This document shows, one piece after another, positions 25,477 through 34,341 of a stretch of 64,000 nucleotides of DNA. The stretch's first letter is position 1, and every line of letters starts with the position of its first letter. The translations under genes and the position numbers were made by a program. The notes beneath the pieces were generated by a model. That model saw nothing but the letters and a program-made list of their open reading frames with translations. It did not search any database and was not told the DNA's origin. This stretch comes from Kiritimatiellales bacterium. Its GTDB lineage: Bacteria > Verrucomicrobiota > Kiritimatiellia > Kiritimatiellales > Tichowtungiaceae. The DNA lies in assembly GCA_041656295.1 (NCBI GenBank), contig JBBADV010000008.1, forward strand, positions 61,539-125,538, in the 5' to 3' direction.

Positions 25477-25674
25477 ATGCCGAAACAAAAAACAAAAAAA
25501 ACTGCGGCGAAGCGTTTTAAGAAAACGGCAACCGGAAAATTGAAATATGCCCACATGGGCGGAAGCCACATTCTGACGGGTAAAAGCCGGAAGCAGAAAC
25601 GCCGTCTGGGCAGCAGCAGTATTGTGTCGGCTGCAGATGAGAAACGCATTGCCCTCACTATACCTTACGCTTAA
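25477..25674 (+). CDS. rpmI: 50S ribosomal protein L35
   Basis: 65 residues, the normal length. The sequence MPKQKTKKTAAKRFKKT, then ATGKLKYAHMGGSHILTGKS with KQKRRLGSS, is typical of bL35. Ribosome-binding site CAGGAG precedes the ATG. It is followed after 22 bases by rplT. The usual upstream partner infC is absent here; cysE is upstream instead. Confidence 0.97.
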   Translation: MPKQKTKKTAAKRFKKTATGKLKYAHMGGSHILTGKSRKQKRRLGSSSIVSAADEKRIALTIPYA

Positions 25675-25696
25675 TTTTTATCAGGAGTAATACACC

Positions 25697-26053
25697 ATGC
25701 CAAGAGCAACGAATGCACCGGTATCACGCCGCCGCCGCAAGAGCCGTCTGGAACTTGCTAAAGGTTTTTACGGCGCGCGCAGTAAACTTTTCCGTCAGGC
25801 AACTGAAGCGGTCGACCGCGCGCAGGCGATGGCGTACGTTCATCGCAAACAGAAAAAACGTAATTTCCGCCGTCTCTGGACGGTACGCGTTAACGCCGCC
25901 TGCCGCATCAACGGGATCAGCTACAGCCGCTTCATCGAAGGTCTGGCCAAAGCAAATGTAACCTTGAATCGCAAAATGCTGTCTGAAATCGCCATCTATG
26001 ACGAAGCCGGATTTGCGAAACTCGCTCAGACCGCAAAAAATGCGCTTGCGTAA
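25697..26053 (+). CDS. rplT: 50S ribosomal protein L20
   Basis: 118 residues. MPRATNAPVSRRRRKSRLEL, then AKGFYGARSKLFRQATEAVDRA and FRRLWTVRVNAACRINGISYS, are characteristic of bL20, which binds 23S rRNA and represses its own operon in several bacteria. CAGGAG lies 9 bases before the ATG. A strong terminator follows. Confidence 0.97.
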   Translation: MPRATNAPVSRRRRKSRLELAKGFYGARSKLFRQATEAVDRAQAMAYVHRKQKKRNFRRLWTVRVNAACRINGISYSRFIEGLAKANVTLNRKMLSEIAIYDEAGFAKLAQTAKNALA

Positions 26054-26076
26054 TTCGGCGCGGTAAACCGTTGCAA

Positions 26077-26109
26077 AAATCCCGACCGGAAACGGACGGG
26101 ATTTTTTTT
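26077..26109 (+). terminator. Rho-independent terminator after rplT
   Basis: AAATCCCGACCG pairs with CGGACGGGATTT (one mismatch) over a short GAAA-type loop and runs into eight T residues, 23 bases after the rplT stop. Confidence 0.9.
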
Positions 26110-26239
26110 ATTTTAAAATACGGTTTCGCTTATGCTGCATCTTTTATTGAATTTGATCGCCGGTGGATAGTAGACTGCCGGAAAACATCAAACGTCCGTG
26201 TTCCTGATTTGCGATATGTCTTAACCCTGAACGTCAAAT

Positions 26240-29200
26240 ATGAACTCAATAAAAAAACTGATTTTAATTTTTATCACCGCGCTTTTTGCGTCATTTGCCG
26301 TTGCGCAGTCACTGCCGGCGGATTTACTGGATGTGGAATCGTTGCGCGCAGTGTCGCTGTCGTTAACGCCAAATGTTTTTCCGGATGCCGATCTGCTGCT
26401 GCTTGATGATGTAACGCGTGTACGCTATGAGCCGGATGGATCGGAAAAATATGTCAGCGATATGGCGTATAAAATTTTTACCGAAAAGGGCCGGCAGGAA
26501 AAATCGGCGGTACGCATCAGTTACCGCACGTCGTATGGCATTGCGCGTTTCAACCGCGCCGAAATTATTAAGCCGGACGGGCGCATTGTGCCGGTGAATC
26601 TTGAAGTGCAAACACGCGAGACGATTGATCAGAGTCAGATGAACGCGAACATTTATGATCCCGGTCATAAAGTGATTCAACTGACAGTGCCGGATCTGGG
26701 AATCGGGGATATCCTGCGTTATACGGTTTCCGGCGAAAATCATAAAACTGTAGTGCCGGGCACGTGGAGCGAGATTTTTGTTTTTGAGGATAAAAATCCA
26801 ATCCGCCGTGCGGTTTATGAAGTGGATGCGCCGGCGGCGCTGCCGCCGGTACGCATTGAATTAAAGGATGAAATTCCCGGCACGGTGCACGCATCGAAAA
26901 CAGACGCCGGTGACCGCATGATTTACCGCTGGGAAGTGCGCAATGTGCCGCGCATGTTTGAGGAGCCGGGCATGCCGGCGGCATATATGGTGGCGCAGCG
27001 TCTGCTGCTCAGCACGATTCCGGACTGGGAGAGCCTATCGAAATGGTATTGGCATCTTTCTGTGCCGCGTCTCGAAAAAACGAATGATGTGATGGCGGCG
27101 AAAGTGAACGAACTCATCGCCGGAGCGGCAGGCCGCCGGGAGAAAATTGAAACTATTTTCCGTTTTGTTTCACAGGAGATCCGTTATATGGGCTTGACGC
27201 TGGAAGAGGAGGCGCCGGGCTATGAACCGCACGATGTGGATTTAACATTTAACAACCGTTACGGCGTTTGCCGTGACAAAGCGGCGCTGCTCGTTACGAT
27301 GCTGAATCTCGCCGGCGTTGAGGCACGGCCGGTGCTGATTAATGTCGGCCCGAAAAAAGATGCCGAAGTTCCGCAACCGTGGTTCAATCATGCAATCACG
27401 GCGGTGCGCGACGGCGGCGGCTGGCTGCTGATGGATCCGACGAATGAAAACACGCGCGATCCGCTGCCGGGATATTTGTACAACCGCAGTTATCTGGTTG
27501 CGACACCGGAAGGTGAAACGCTGTATACATCGACGGTCATGCCGCCGGAAGATAATCTGTTAACGATTACTGTCGATGCCGCACTCGCCGGTGAAAATTT
27601 AATCACCGGCACTGCGGAACTGAATTTCGGCGGCGTGAATGACACGATCTATCGCGGGCGGCTCGCAACCCTAAAACCCGAAGAGCGCCGGCCTTATTTT
27701 GAAGAGCGGTTGAAACAGGCGTTCGGCAGTGCACGGCTGATAGAATTCAAAATTCTGCCGGAGGAGGTGCGCGACACAACACAACCGCTGCAACTGACGC
27801 TGCGGTTTGAAATTGATCATGCTCTTGCCGCCGGCGCCGATGAATCCGTTTTTCAGATACCGACACTGCTGAATCAGTTCGGGCTTTTCGGCCGGTTGAT
27901 CGGTGCCGGCGTCGGGCTTGAGCGCCGGCGCTACCCGCTGCAGATTCAACTTACCTGCGGCACAAAAGAAACGGTGCGGCTGGATTTAAGCCGCAGCGGC
28001 AAAACTGTTGTCACACTGCCGGAATATGAAACGATCGATACACCGCAGCTTTATATTTCGCGCCATGCGGAAGCTGCCGGAGATGTGATTTCCGCCACTG
28101 CCGCCGTTATGCTGCGCACGGTGGAATTTTCGCCGGAAGAATATCTGACGCTGAAACAGAATCTGAAAATATCGGAGCGCAATGCGCGGCAACGTACCGT
28201 GCTGGCAAACAGCGGTTTCCCACCGGATGCCGATGTTGCGATCCTCGACGAAAAAGTTTTTTATACATTTGCTAACCCGCAGCAGTGGCGCGAAGACCGG
28301 TTTGTAAAACGCAAAGTGCTGACGTATGCCGGGAAAAATGAAACGGCGGATTTGCATCTTGCTTATAATACCGGCATGGCACAGGCCGTGCTGAATTATG
28401 CCGTTGTTACGGCACCGGACGGCACCGAAAAATCGATTGACCCGAATACTGAAGTGAATCTGATGGACGCACGCTGGTGCGGTGAAGCGCCGCGTTATCC
28501 GGCGGAAAAAATTCTCGTTGCGACTCTGCCCGGCGTTGAAATCGGCAGCGTGATTGATACGCACACCACGGTGTTTTATACCAACATGCCGTTTTTTTCT
28601 ACGGCGGAACTGCTCGGCAGTTTTAATCCATCGGCATCAAAAATCATACAGTTCCGCGCGCCGCATCATATACAGATACAGTTTTTGCCGTCCGATCCAT
28701 TCATTCAGCGGCGTGTTTTTCATGAAGGTGATTTGACGGTGTACGAGTGGTCACTGAACCATCCACCGCAGATCGTACCGGAAGATCATTTGCCGCCGCT
28801 GTGGCTGGCAGCGCCGGCAGTACTCGCATCCACCGGTGACTTGCACGAATACACCGCGCAGGTTCGTAAAGCGCTGGAAAACGCTGCCGGCGAAAGTAAA
28901 AACACGCGCAAGTTCGTCACAAAAATCACCGGCAATGCAAAATCACGCGACCTGAAAATTAAAGCGATCCGGGATTTTGTCGACCGCACTGTGCGTGCTG
29001 CCGGTCCCGGATTTTCACAACTGCCGCTTTCTGCCATTTCTTCGGCAGACCGCACACTTGCCGAAGGCTACGGCGGCAGCGCCGACCGCGCTGTTCTGCT
29101 TTATGCGCTGCTCGCCGAAGCCAGACTGAATCCGCGCTTTATTCTTTCGTCGGAACTTCCGCGCAGTACCGGCGCGGTGAATCAGCCCGGAATTGCAGCA

Positions 29201-30013
29201 TTGCAGCGCGATGAGTTTAATACCGTGCTCGTCGCGGTGGAAAACGATGCAAAACAAAAAATTTATCTCGGTGATACCGGCCAATACGCCGTGCCCGGAA
29301 CATTGCAGCACACATTGCGGCCGTCTATTAATTTACATTCCGGTGCGATCGAATTTCCGGCGCCGGTGATCCCTGACGGAACCGAAAGGGTGTATACGAT
29401 TGCACTTGATGAAACCGGCGCGGCTGAAATGAAAGTGTCTGAAACATTCCGCGGAACAGATTTCGAACTGTTCCACCGCCGGTTTGCACAATTCACACCG
29501 GAAGAAAAGCGGCGCGCATATCAGAGTATGCTGACCGGAATTTCACAGTCGGCACGGGCTGCCGGTGAATTAACAACCACATTCGAAAATCCAGGCAAAC
29601 TTGAATTTACTGCGGTTGTCGATGCTCTTGCGATGCGCGCCGGCGACCGGATGTATTTTAACCTGCCCGGTGGGCTTGGCGATCTGCTCGGACTGCGCGC
29701 CAGCAAGCGCACGCATCCGTTTTATATAGAAACCGCCGTTAACCGTATCGTTGCTTATGACATCGCGATTCCGGCGGGCTGGGAAATCAGCGTCATGCCG
29801 AAAACGGTTCGTATTGAACTTCCGGCGAACGCCGGTTTTGTTGAAGTCCGCTCCGGTGTTTCCGATACCGGCCGTCTTGTCATTGTGCAGCAGGCGCAAC
29901 TCCTGCCGGCAATCATTCCGGCGGAAGAATACGGACGGCTGCTCCATCTGAATGATCAGCTTACTGCACCGGCGGCGGACACGGTTATGCTGAAAAAAAG
30001 AGCGGTGCGATAG
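26240..30013 (+). CDS. Large exported protein with two DUF3857-transglutaminase modules, the second degenerate
   Basis: 1257 residues with signal peptide MNSIKKLILIFITALFASFA and cleavage near AVAQ. Module 1 (about 30-640) has DUF3857 followed by a transglutaminase-like core with all three catalytic residues: Cys344 in RYGVCRDKA, His384 in WFNHAITAV and Asp399 in LMDPTNE. Module 2 (about 650-1257) repeats the layout, but the Cys position is Ser947 (YGGSADRA) and the His is not conserved (DEFNTVLVA), so it is probably inactive. Such proteins sit in the periplasm of many Bacteroidota and PVC bacteria; the function is unknown, with proteolysis or protein crosslinking the usual guesses. It stands alone between the rplT terminator and anSME. 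Confidence 0.88.
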   Translation: MNSIKKLILIFITALFASFAVAQSLPADLLDVESLRAVSLSLTPNVFPDADLLLLDDVTRVRYEPDGSEKYVSDMAYKIFTEKGRQEKSAVRISYRTSYGIARFNRAEIIKPDGRIVPVNLEVQTRETIDQSQMNANIYDPGHKVIQLTVPDLGIGDILRYTVSGENHKTVVPGTWSEIFVFEDKNPIRRAVYEVDAPAALPPVRIELKDEIPGTVHASKTDAGDRMIYRWEVRNVPRMFEEPGMPAAYMVAQRLLLSTIPDWESLSKWYWHLSVPRLEKTNDVMAAKVNELIAGAAGRREKIETIFRFVSQEIRYMGLTLEEEAPGYEPHDVDLTFNNRYGVCRDKAALLVTMLNLAGVEARPVLINVGPKKDAEVPQPWFNHAITAVRDGGGWLLMDPTNENTRDPLPGYLYNRSYLVATPEGETLYTSTVMPPEDNLLTITVDAALAGENLITGTAELNFGGVNDTIYRGRLATLKPEERRPYFEERLKQAFGSARLIEFKILPEEVRDTTQPLQLTLRFEIDHALAAGADESVFQIPTLLNQFGLFGRLIGAGVGLERRRYPLQIQLTCGTKETVRLDLSRSGKTVVTLPEYETIDTPQLYISRHAEAAGDVISATAAVMLRTVEFSPEEYLTLKQNLKISERNARQRTVLANSGFPPDADVAILDEKVFYTFANPQQWREDRFVKRKVLTYAGKNETADLHLAYNTGMAQAVLNYAVVTAPDGTEKSIDPNTEVNLMDARWCGEAPRYPAEKILVATLPGVEIGSVIDTHTTVFYTNMPFFSTAELLGSFNPSASKIIQFRAPHHIQIQFLPSDPFIQRRVFHEGDLTVYEWSLNHPPQIVPEDHLPPLWLAAPAVLASTGDLHEYTAQVRKALENAAGESKNTRKFVTKITGNAKSRDLKIKAIRDFVDRTVRAAGPGFSQLPLSAISSADRTLAEGYGGSADRAVLLYALLAEARLNPRFILSSELPRSTGAVNQPGIAALQRDEFNTVLVAVENDAKQKIYLGDTGQYAVPGTLQHTLRPSINLHSGAIEFPAPVIPDGTERVYTIALDETGAAEMKVSETFRGTDFELFHRRFAQFTPEEKRRAYQSMLTGISQSARAAGELTTTFENPGKLEFTAVVDALAMRAGDRMYFNLPGGLGDLLGLRASKRTHPFYIETAVNRIVAYDIAIPAGWEISVMPKTVRIELPANAGFVEVRSGVSDTGRLVIVQQAQLLPAIIPAEEYGRLLHLNDQLTAPAADTVMLKKRAVR

Positions 30014-30059
30014 CTGCTTTTTTGCCGGCGGTCTTCAGCTTGTGTTTTTCGGTGCCGGA

Positions 30060-31316
30060 ATGTATGTTCCGGTTCTTATGCTAAATCGAAAAAGACCGTT
30101 TCATCTGATGGCAAAACCGGCAGGGCCGGATTGTAATCTTGCGTGCAAGTACTGCTTTTATCTGGAAAAAGAGGCGCTGTTCAATGAGCAAAAAGTCCAC
30201 CGGATGAACGACGAAGTACTTGAGGCGTACGTCAGACAGTATTGCGAATCACAGAATACGCCGGAAATTCTGTTTGCCTGGCAGGGCGGTGAGCCGACGC
30301 TGATGGGAGTTGATTTTTTTAAAAAAGCGGTGGAACTGCAGCGCCGGTACGCCGCCGGACGTCCGGTGCAGAATGCGTTTCAAACCAACGGCACGCTGCT
30401 GGACAATGAATGGTGTAAATTTCTGGCAAAAGAAAAATTTCTAATCGGCCTGAGTCTCGACGGCCCGCGCCACATCCATGATAAATTCCGTGTGTATCGC
30501 GGCGGACAACCGACGTTCGACCGCGTAATGAAGTCGTTAAAACTGATGAAAGCGCACCGGGTTGATTTTAACACGCTGACCTGCGTGACCAAACAGAACG
30601 CGCAATATGCACTGGAAATTTATGAATTTTTGAAGGGTACCGGCAGCACGTTTCTGCAGTTTATTCCGATCATTGAGCGCAAGCCGGATGATGCGGCGGA
30701 ACGCCTCGGGCTGCAGCTGGCCATGCCGCCGGACCTGCTCGCAGAAGATACGGACGACCGCGTGATGCCGTGGACGGTTCAGCCGGAGCAGTATGGGGAT
30801 TTTCTGGTCGCAATTTTTGACGAGTGGGTGCGCAACGACGTCGGCAACGTGTTCGTGCAGATTTTTGATGTGATGCTGAACGGCTGGATGGATCTGCCGC
30901 CGCCGCTGTGCGTGTTTTCCGAACGCTGCGGCGATGCAATGATTATTGAATATAACGGCGACATTTACGCCTGCGATCATTTTGTTTATCCGGATTACCG
31001 GCGCGGCAATATTCTTGAAACGCCGATGAGCGATCTGGCGGCATCACCGGAACAGCGGCAGTTCGGCAATGATAAATTTGATAAACTGCCGGGCTACTGT
31101 AAAAAGTGTGACGTCATGTTTGTCTGTCACGGCGAATGCCCGAAGCACCGTTTTTTAACCACACCGGACGGGCAGCCCGGACTGAACTGGCTGTGTGCCG
31201 GCTATAAAAAATTCCTGCATCATATTGATCCGTATATGCGCACCATGGCGCAGCTTATCCGCAATCAGCGCCCCGCCGCCGATATTATGGCGATGATTCC
31301 GCCGAAGGCAGGATAG
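30060..31316 (+). CDS. Anaerobic sulfatase-maturating radical SAM enzyme (anSME)
   Basis: Converts an active-site Ser or Cys of type I sulfatases to formylglycine using S-adenosylmethionine and [4Fe-4S] clusters. About 418 residues from the ATG at 30060. The radical SAM motif CNLACKYC has Cys25, Cys29 and Cys32 and is preceded by the family-typical FHLMAKPAGPD. The C-terminal SPASM region contains CGDAMIIEYNGDIYACDHFVYP and CKKCDVMFVCHGECPKHR, ending in CAGYKKF, with enough Cys for two auxiliary clusters. No sulfatase gene lies in the window, so its clients must be elsewhere. An ATG at 30078 is an alternative start. Confidence 0.93.
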   Translation: MYVPVLMLNRKRPFHLMAKPAGPDCNLACKYCFYLEKEALFNEQKVHRMNDEVLEAYVRQYCESQNTPEILFAWQGGEPTLMGVDFFKKAVELQRRYAAGRPVQNAFQTNGTLLDNEWCKFLAKEKFLIGLSLDGPRHIHDKFRVYRGGQPTFDRVMKSLKLMKAHRVDFNTLTCVTKQNAQYALEIYEFLKGTGSTFLQFIPIIERKPDDAAERLGLQLAMPPDLLAEDTDDRVMPWTVQPEQYGDFLVAIFDEWVRNDVGNVFVQIFDVMLNGWMDLPPPLCVFSERCGDAMIIEYNGDIYACDHFVYPDYRRGNILETPMSDLAASPEQRQFGNDKFDKLPGYCKKCDVMFVCHGECPKHRFLTTPDGQPGLNWLCAGYKKFLHHIDPYMRTMAQLIRNQRPAADIMAMIPPKAG

Positions 31317-31328
31317 AATCTCGAATAC

Positions 31329-31372
31329 CGAACAAGGAATGCTGAACTTTGAAATTCATTATTCCTTGTTCG
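31329..31372. terminator. Inverted repeat between convergent genes, likely bidirectional terminator
   Basis: CGAACAAGGAAT (31329-31340) and ATTCCTTGTTCG (31361-31372) are perfect 12-base reverse complements 20 bases apart, between the convergent anSME and ilvN genes. The stem is AT-rich and the T tracts are short, so termination is plausible rather than certain. Confidence 0.5.
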
Positions 31373-31387
31373 ATGTTTTGCGGTTCA

Positions 31388-31885
31388 TCACGTTGTTGTC
31401 CCGCCCCGCGCAAGCAGAACTTTGCCGGTGCGGATGAGTTCGATGACGGTAAACTTTTCAATCATCTCAACCAGTGCATCGATTTTTTCCGGATCACCGA
31501 CAACTTGCAGAATCATCGACTCTTCGGTGAGGTCGATCGTTTTGCACCCGAAGTGTTCGGCAATCTGCAGCGCCTCTCCGCGCCCGCCGGAATCAACGGC
31601 AATTTTGATGAGTCCCATCTCTTTGATCACTACATCGTCATAAGTGTGATCGGTACAGCGTATGACATCGATCAGTTTGCTGACCTGCCGCAGAATCTGG
31701 TCAAGACCCTCCGGTGAACCGCTGACACCGATGGTCATGCGCGAAAAATTCCCGTCCATCGCCGGTGAAACAACGAGCGATTCTATATTGTAACCGCGCC
31801 GTGAAAATGTCTGTGCAATACGCGCCAGCACCCCGGGCTTATTTGAAACATAAACGCTTAATGTGTGAACGTGTTTACTTTTCAT
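31388..31885 (-). CDS. ilvN: Acetolactate synthase small (regulatory) subunit
   Basis: Regulates the IlvB catalytic subunit and confers feedback inhibition by valine. 165 residues if started at the ATG at 31883-31885, which has the best spacing to AGGAG; ATG at 31888 and GTG at 31891 are in frame. The ACT domain reads HTLSVYVSNKPGVLARIAQTFSRRGYNIESL, and the C-terminal half ends in QVVGDPEKIDALVEMIEKFTVIELIRTGKVLLARG, as in IlvH/IlvN. It is 94 bases downstream of ilvB on the same strand, the reverse of nothing unusual, with a short palindrome between. Confidence 0.95.
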   Translation of the reverse strand: MKSKHVHTLSVYVSNKPGVLARIAQTFSRRGYNIESLVVSPAMDGNFSRMTIGVSGSPEGLDQILRQVSKLIDVIRCTDHTYDDVVIKEMGLIKIAVDSGGRGEALQIAEHFGCKTIDLTEESMILQVVGDPEKIDALVEMIEKFTVIELIRTGKVLLARGGTTT

Positions 31886-31913
31886 CATCACTCCTTTTAA
31901 AAATCTTCAGCCG

Positions 31914-31929
31914 GCAGGCTCCAGCCTGC
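31914..31929. repeat. Short palindrome in the ilvB-ilvN gap
   Basis: Arms GCAGGCT/AGCCTGC with two bases between. It resembles the GACAGGC...GCCTGTC variant of family A seen at 16470. Here it is intergenic, not coding. Confidence 0.55.
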
Positions 31930-31979
31930 AGGAATCCGTTGTTCATGGAAGCCCTGTATGAAGTCCGGTCTTTTCCTTC

Positions 31980-33707
31980 TTATGTTGATCCTGTCGGGCG
32001 TTCCAGTTTCTTTCCGGCACGGGGAGCCTCGATGATCATCTCTTCAAGGCGTTTCCCGGCAGGCACCATCGGGAAGACGTTATCGGTCTTTTCAACTTCG
32101 CAATTAATCAGACACGGACCGTCGTTATAATCGAGCGCAGCTTTGACAATCCGTTTTACATCACCGGGGCGGCGCAGGTTAAAGCCTTTAATTCCGTACG
32201 CCTCCGCAAGTTTGACGAAATCCGGATTGCCTTCGAGATCAACGCCGATTTTCCGGTCATCATAAAACAGCTCCTGCCACTGCCGGACCATGCCGAGATA
32301 ATGGTTGTTCAACACAACAAATTTTACCGGAAGTTTATACAGCGCCGCTGTCGCCAGCTCGAATCCCGTCATTTGAAAACCGCCGTCGCCGCAGAATGTA
32401 ATAACGGTTTCGTCCGGACGGCCGAACTGCGCGCCGAGCGCTGCCGGAACGCCGAACCCCATTGTGCCGGCGCCGCCGGAACTAAGAAAATTATTCGGAT
32501 GATCGGTCTTATAAAACTGCCCGGCCCACATCTGATGCTGGCCGACGTCGGTAACAACGATCGCTTTGCCGGCGGTGAGCTTGTAAAATTCGTCGATAAT
32601 ATGCTGCATTTTCAAACTGCCGGCGCGTTTGAATTTGAACGGATATTTTTTCTTCCAGGTGTCCAGCTGCTCCAGCCAGTCGCCGGTCTCCAGGCGTTCG
32701 GCGTGCTTCGTCAGCTCTTCAATAAACAATTTTGCATCGGCGACGCAGTGATAATCCGGCTGGATCATCTTGCCGATTTCCGCCGGGTCAATATCAACGT
32801 GAATAACGGTGGCTTCGCGGCAGAAACAGTTTGGGTCGCCAAGAATGCGGTCGTCAAAACGCGAACCGATATTCAGCAGCAGGTCGCACGCACACAGCGC
32901 CTTATTGCCGTATGCGGTGCCGTGCATGCCCGGCCAGCCGAGCGACAGTTCGTGCGTCTCAGGGAAGGCGCCCTTGCCGAGCAATGTCGTCAAAACCGGA
33001 ATATTCATCTTTTCGGCGAGCCGGCGAAGTGGTTCGCTTGCGCCGGAAATAGTTACGCCGTGACCGGCGAGCAGCAGCGGACGCTTGGATTTGCTGATTG
33101 CTCCCGCAATCTCTTTCACATGTTCAACAGCGATCGAATCCGTAATTGTATATCCCGGAATATCCATTTCCGCATGCAGGTCACCGGTAAAAACTCCGGC
33201 GGAAACATCCTTCGGGATATCAATCAAAACCGGACCGGGACGGCCGGTCGTTGCAATATGAAACGCCTCGCGGATTGTGCGCGGGATCTCATTCGCCGTC
33301 TTCAGCAGATAGCTGTGCTTCACGACCGGCATCGTGATGTTAAAAATATCCGCTTCCTGAAAAGCGTCCTTGCCGAGCATCCACGAAACCGACTGGCCGG
33401 TCAGCGCGATCATCGGAACACAATCCATGTGCGCCGTCAGCAAACCGGTGATAATGTTCGTTGCGCCGGGACCGCTTGTAACCAGGCAAACCGCCGGTTT
33501 TCCGGTTGCACGGGCATAACCGTCAGCCATATGTGCGGCACCCTGCTCATGACGAACCAGCACAAACTTGATTTTGCTGTTGGTTGTAACCAGCGCATCG
33601 AAAACGGGAATAACCGATCCGCCGGAATAGCCGAAAATGTACTCGACGCCTTCCGCTTCTAAACACTTAATCAGTGCCTGACCGCCATCCATAACTATTT
33701 TTTCCAT
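31980..33707 (-). CDS. ilvB: Acetolactate synthase large subunit
   Basis: Thiamine-diphosphate enzyme making acetolactate or acetohydroxybutyrate, first common step of branched-chain amino acid synthesis. 575 residues from the ATG at 33705-33707, six bases after AGGAG; a second ATG lies one codon earlier. The catalytic Glu54 is in VRHEQGAAHMADGYAR. The ThDP/Mg motif GDGGFQMTGFELATAALY leads into KFVVLNNHYLGMVRQWQE. The FAD-interacting middle domain is present (GWPGMHGTAYGN). The C-terminus MVPAGKRLEEMI is typical. It is co-transcribed with ilvN. Confidence 0.97.
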   Translation of the reverse strand: MEKIVMDGGQALIKCLEAEGVEYIFGYSGGSVIPVFDALVTTNSKIKFVLVRHEQGAAHMADGYARATGKPAVCLVTSGPGATNIITGLLTAHMDCVPMIALTGQSVSWMLGKDAFQEADIFNITMPVVKHSYLLKTANEIPRTIREAFHIATTGRPGPVLIDIPKDVSAGVFTGDLHAEMDIPGYTITDSIAVEHVKEIAGAISKSKRPLLLAGHGVTISGASEPLRRLAEKMNIPVLTTLLGKGAFPETHELSLGWPGMHGTAYGNKALCACDLLLNIGSRFDDRILGDPNCFCREATVIHVDIDPAEIGKMIQPDYHCVADAKLFIEELTKHAERLETGDWLEQLDTWKKKYPFKFKRAGSLKMQHIIDEFYKLTAGKAIVVTDVGQHQMWAGQFYKTDHPNNFLSSGGAGTMGFGVPAALGAQFGRPDETVITFCGDGGFQMTGFELATAALYKLPVKFVVLNNHYLGMVRQWQELFYDDRKIGVDLEGNPDFVKLAEAYGIKGFNLRRPGDVKRIVKAALDYNDGPCLINCEVEKTDNVFPMVPAGKRLEEMIIEAPRAGKKLERPTGST

Positions 33708-33749
33708 CATTTTCTCCTGAAAAATACAATCTTATAAATATGATGATGA

Positions 33750-33777
33750 AAAATATGCCTATTTTTACTTTTGTCAA
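33750..33777 (-). promoter_or_regulatory. Candidate sigma70 promoter for ilvB-ilvN
   Basis: On the minus strand TTGACA (33777-33772) and TATTTT (33755-33750) are 16 bases apart, giving a leader of about 35 bases before ilvB. No leader peptide or T-box was seen. Confidence 0.5.
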
Positions 33778-34341
33778 TGGTTCAATTAAAAAATACGACA
33801 AAATTTGCATCTATTTTTGAGTAGAAAATTTTATAAAACCTTAAATCGTATAAATACCGTATTTTCCTTATATGAGATTATTTGTGTTGGAAGTAAACGT
33901 AACGAAAACGGTATATTTATTTGATAGTTTATCGCGTTATTAAAAAATCTAAATCAACAGAACCGCTCAGTGTGAATGGCGATAAAGCAGTAACCGGCAG
34001 ATATCGGGAGAAACGGAGGGGAAAAATCTGTGAAGGCCACGATTCAAAAAACCTTTTATACCCAACTACCCATCTGTGCAGAATTTTCATATACATTAAT
34101 TTGACCAAATAAAATTTTTCATAAAAACAGTATCAAAATCAATCCGTGCAAATAATTATTTATTATTTAAGTTGACGGTGCAGAATATTTTTGGAATATC
34201 TTCATCCAGCGATGCGGAAGTATACCACTGAACAATGAGATGAATACATTTTTCGCGAACACCCGCCGAAGATCGGGACTCAAAAATTTGGTTAAGTGAA
34301 CAAACATACTGAATGCCGAATATTAATTTATGAGAGGTGTT
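33778..34341. other. AT-rich intergenic region upstream of the glycan locus
   Basis: About 560 AT-rich bases between divergent ilvB and the epimerase gene. A 63-codon plus-strand frame (33921-34112) has no ribosome-binding site or recognisable product. The only feature I can support is the shared upstream motif at 34150-34176. Confidence 0.6.
34150..34176 (+). promoter_or_regulatory. Shared upstream motif, copy 1 of 3 (epimerase operon)
   Basis: AAATAATTATT, then ten AT-rich bases, then GTTGAC. The same arrangement occurs at 43590-43616 and, one base shorter, at 47095-47120. AATAATTATT is a perfect palindrome. TTGAC could double as a -35 box, though no good -10 follows here. It lies about 165 bases before the epimerase ATG. 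Confidence 0.75.

Noticed and set aside
33921..34112. 63-codon frame upstream of the epimerase gene
   Set aside because: No ribosome-binding site, AT-rich non-coding composition and no recognisable product.
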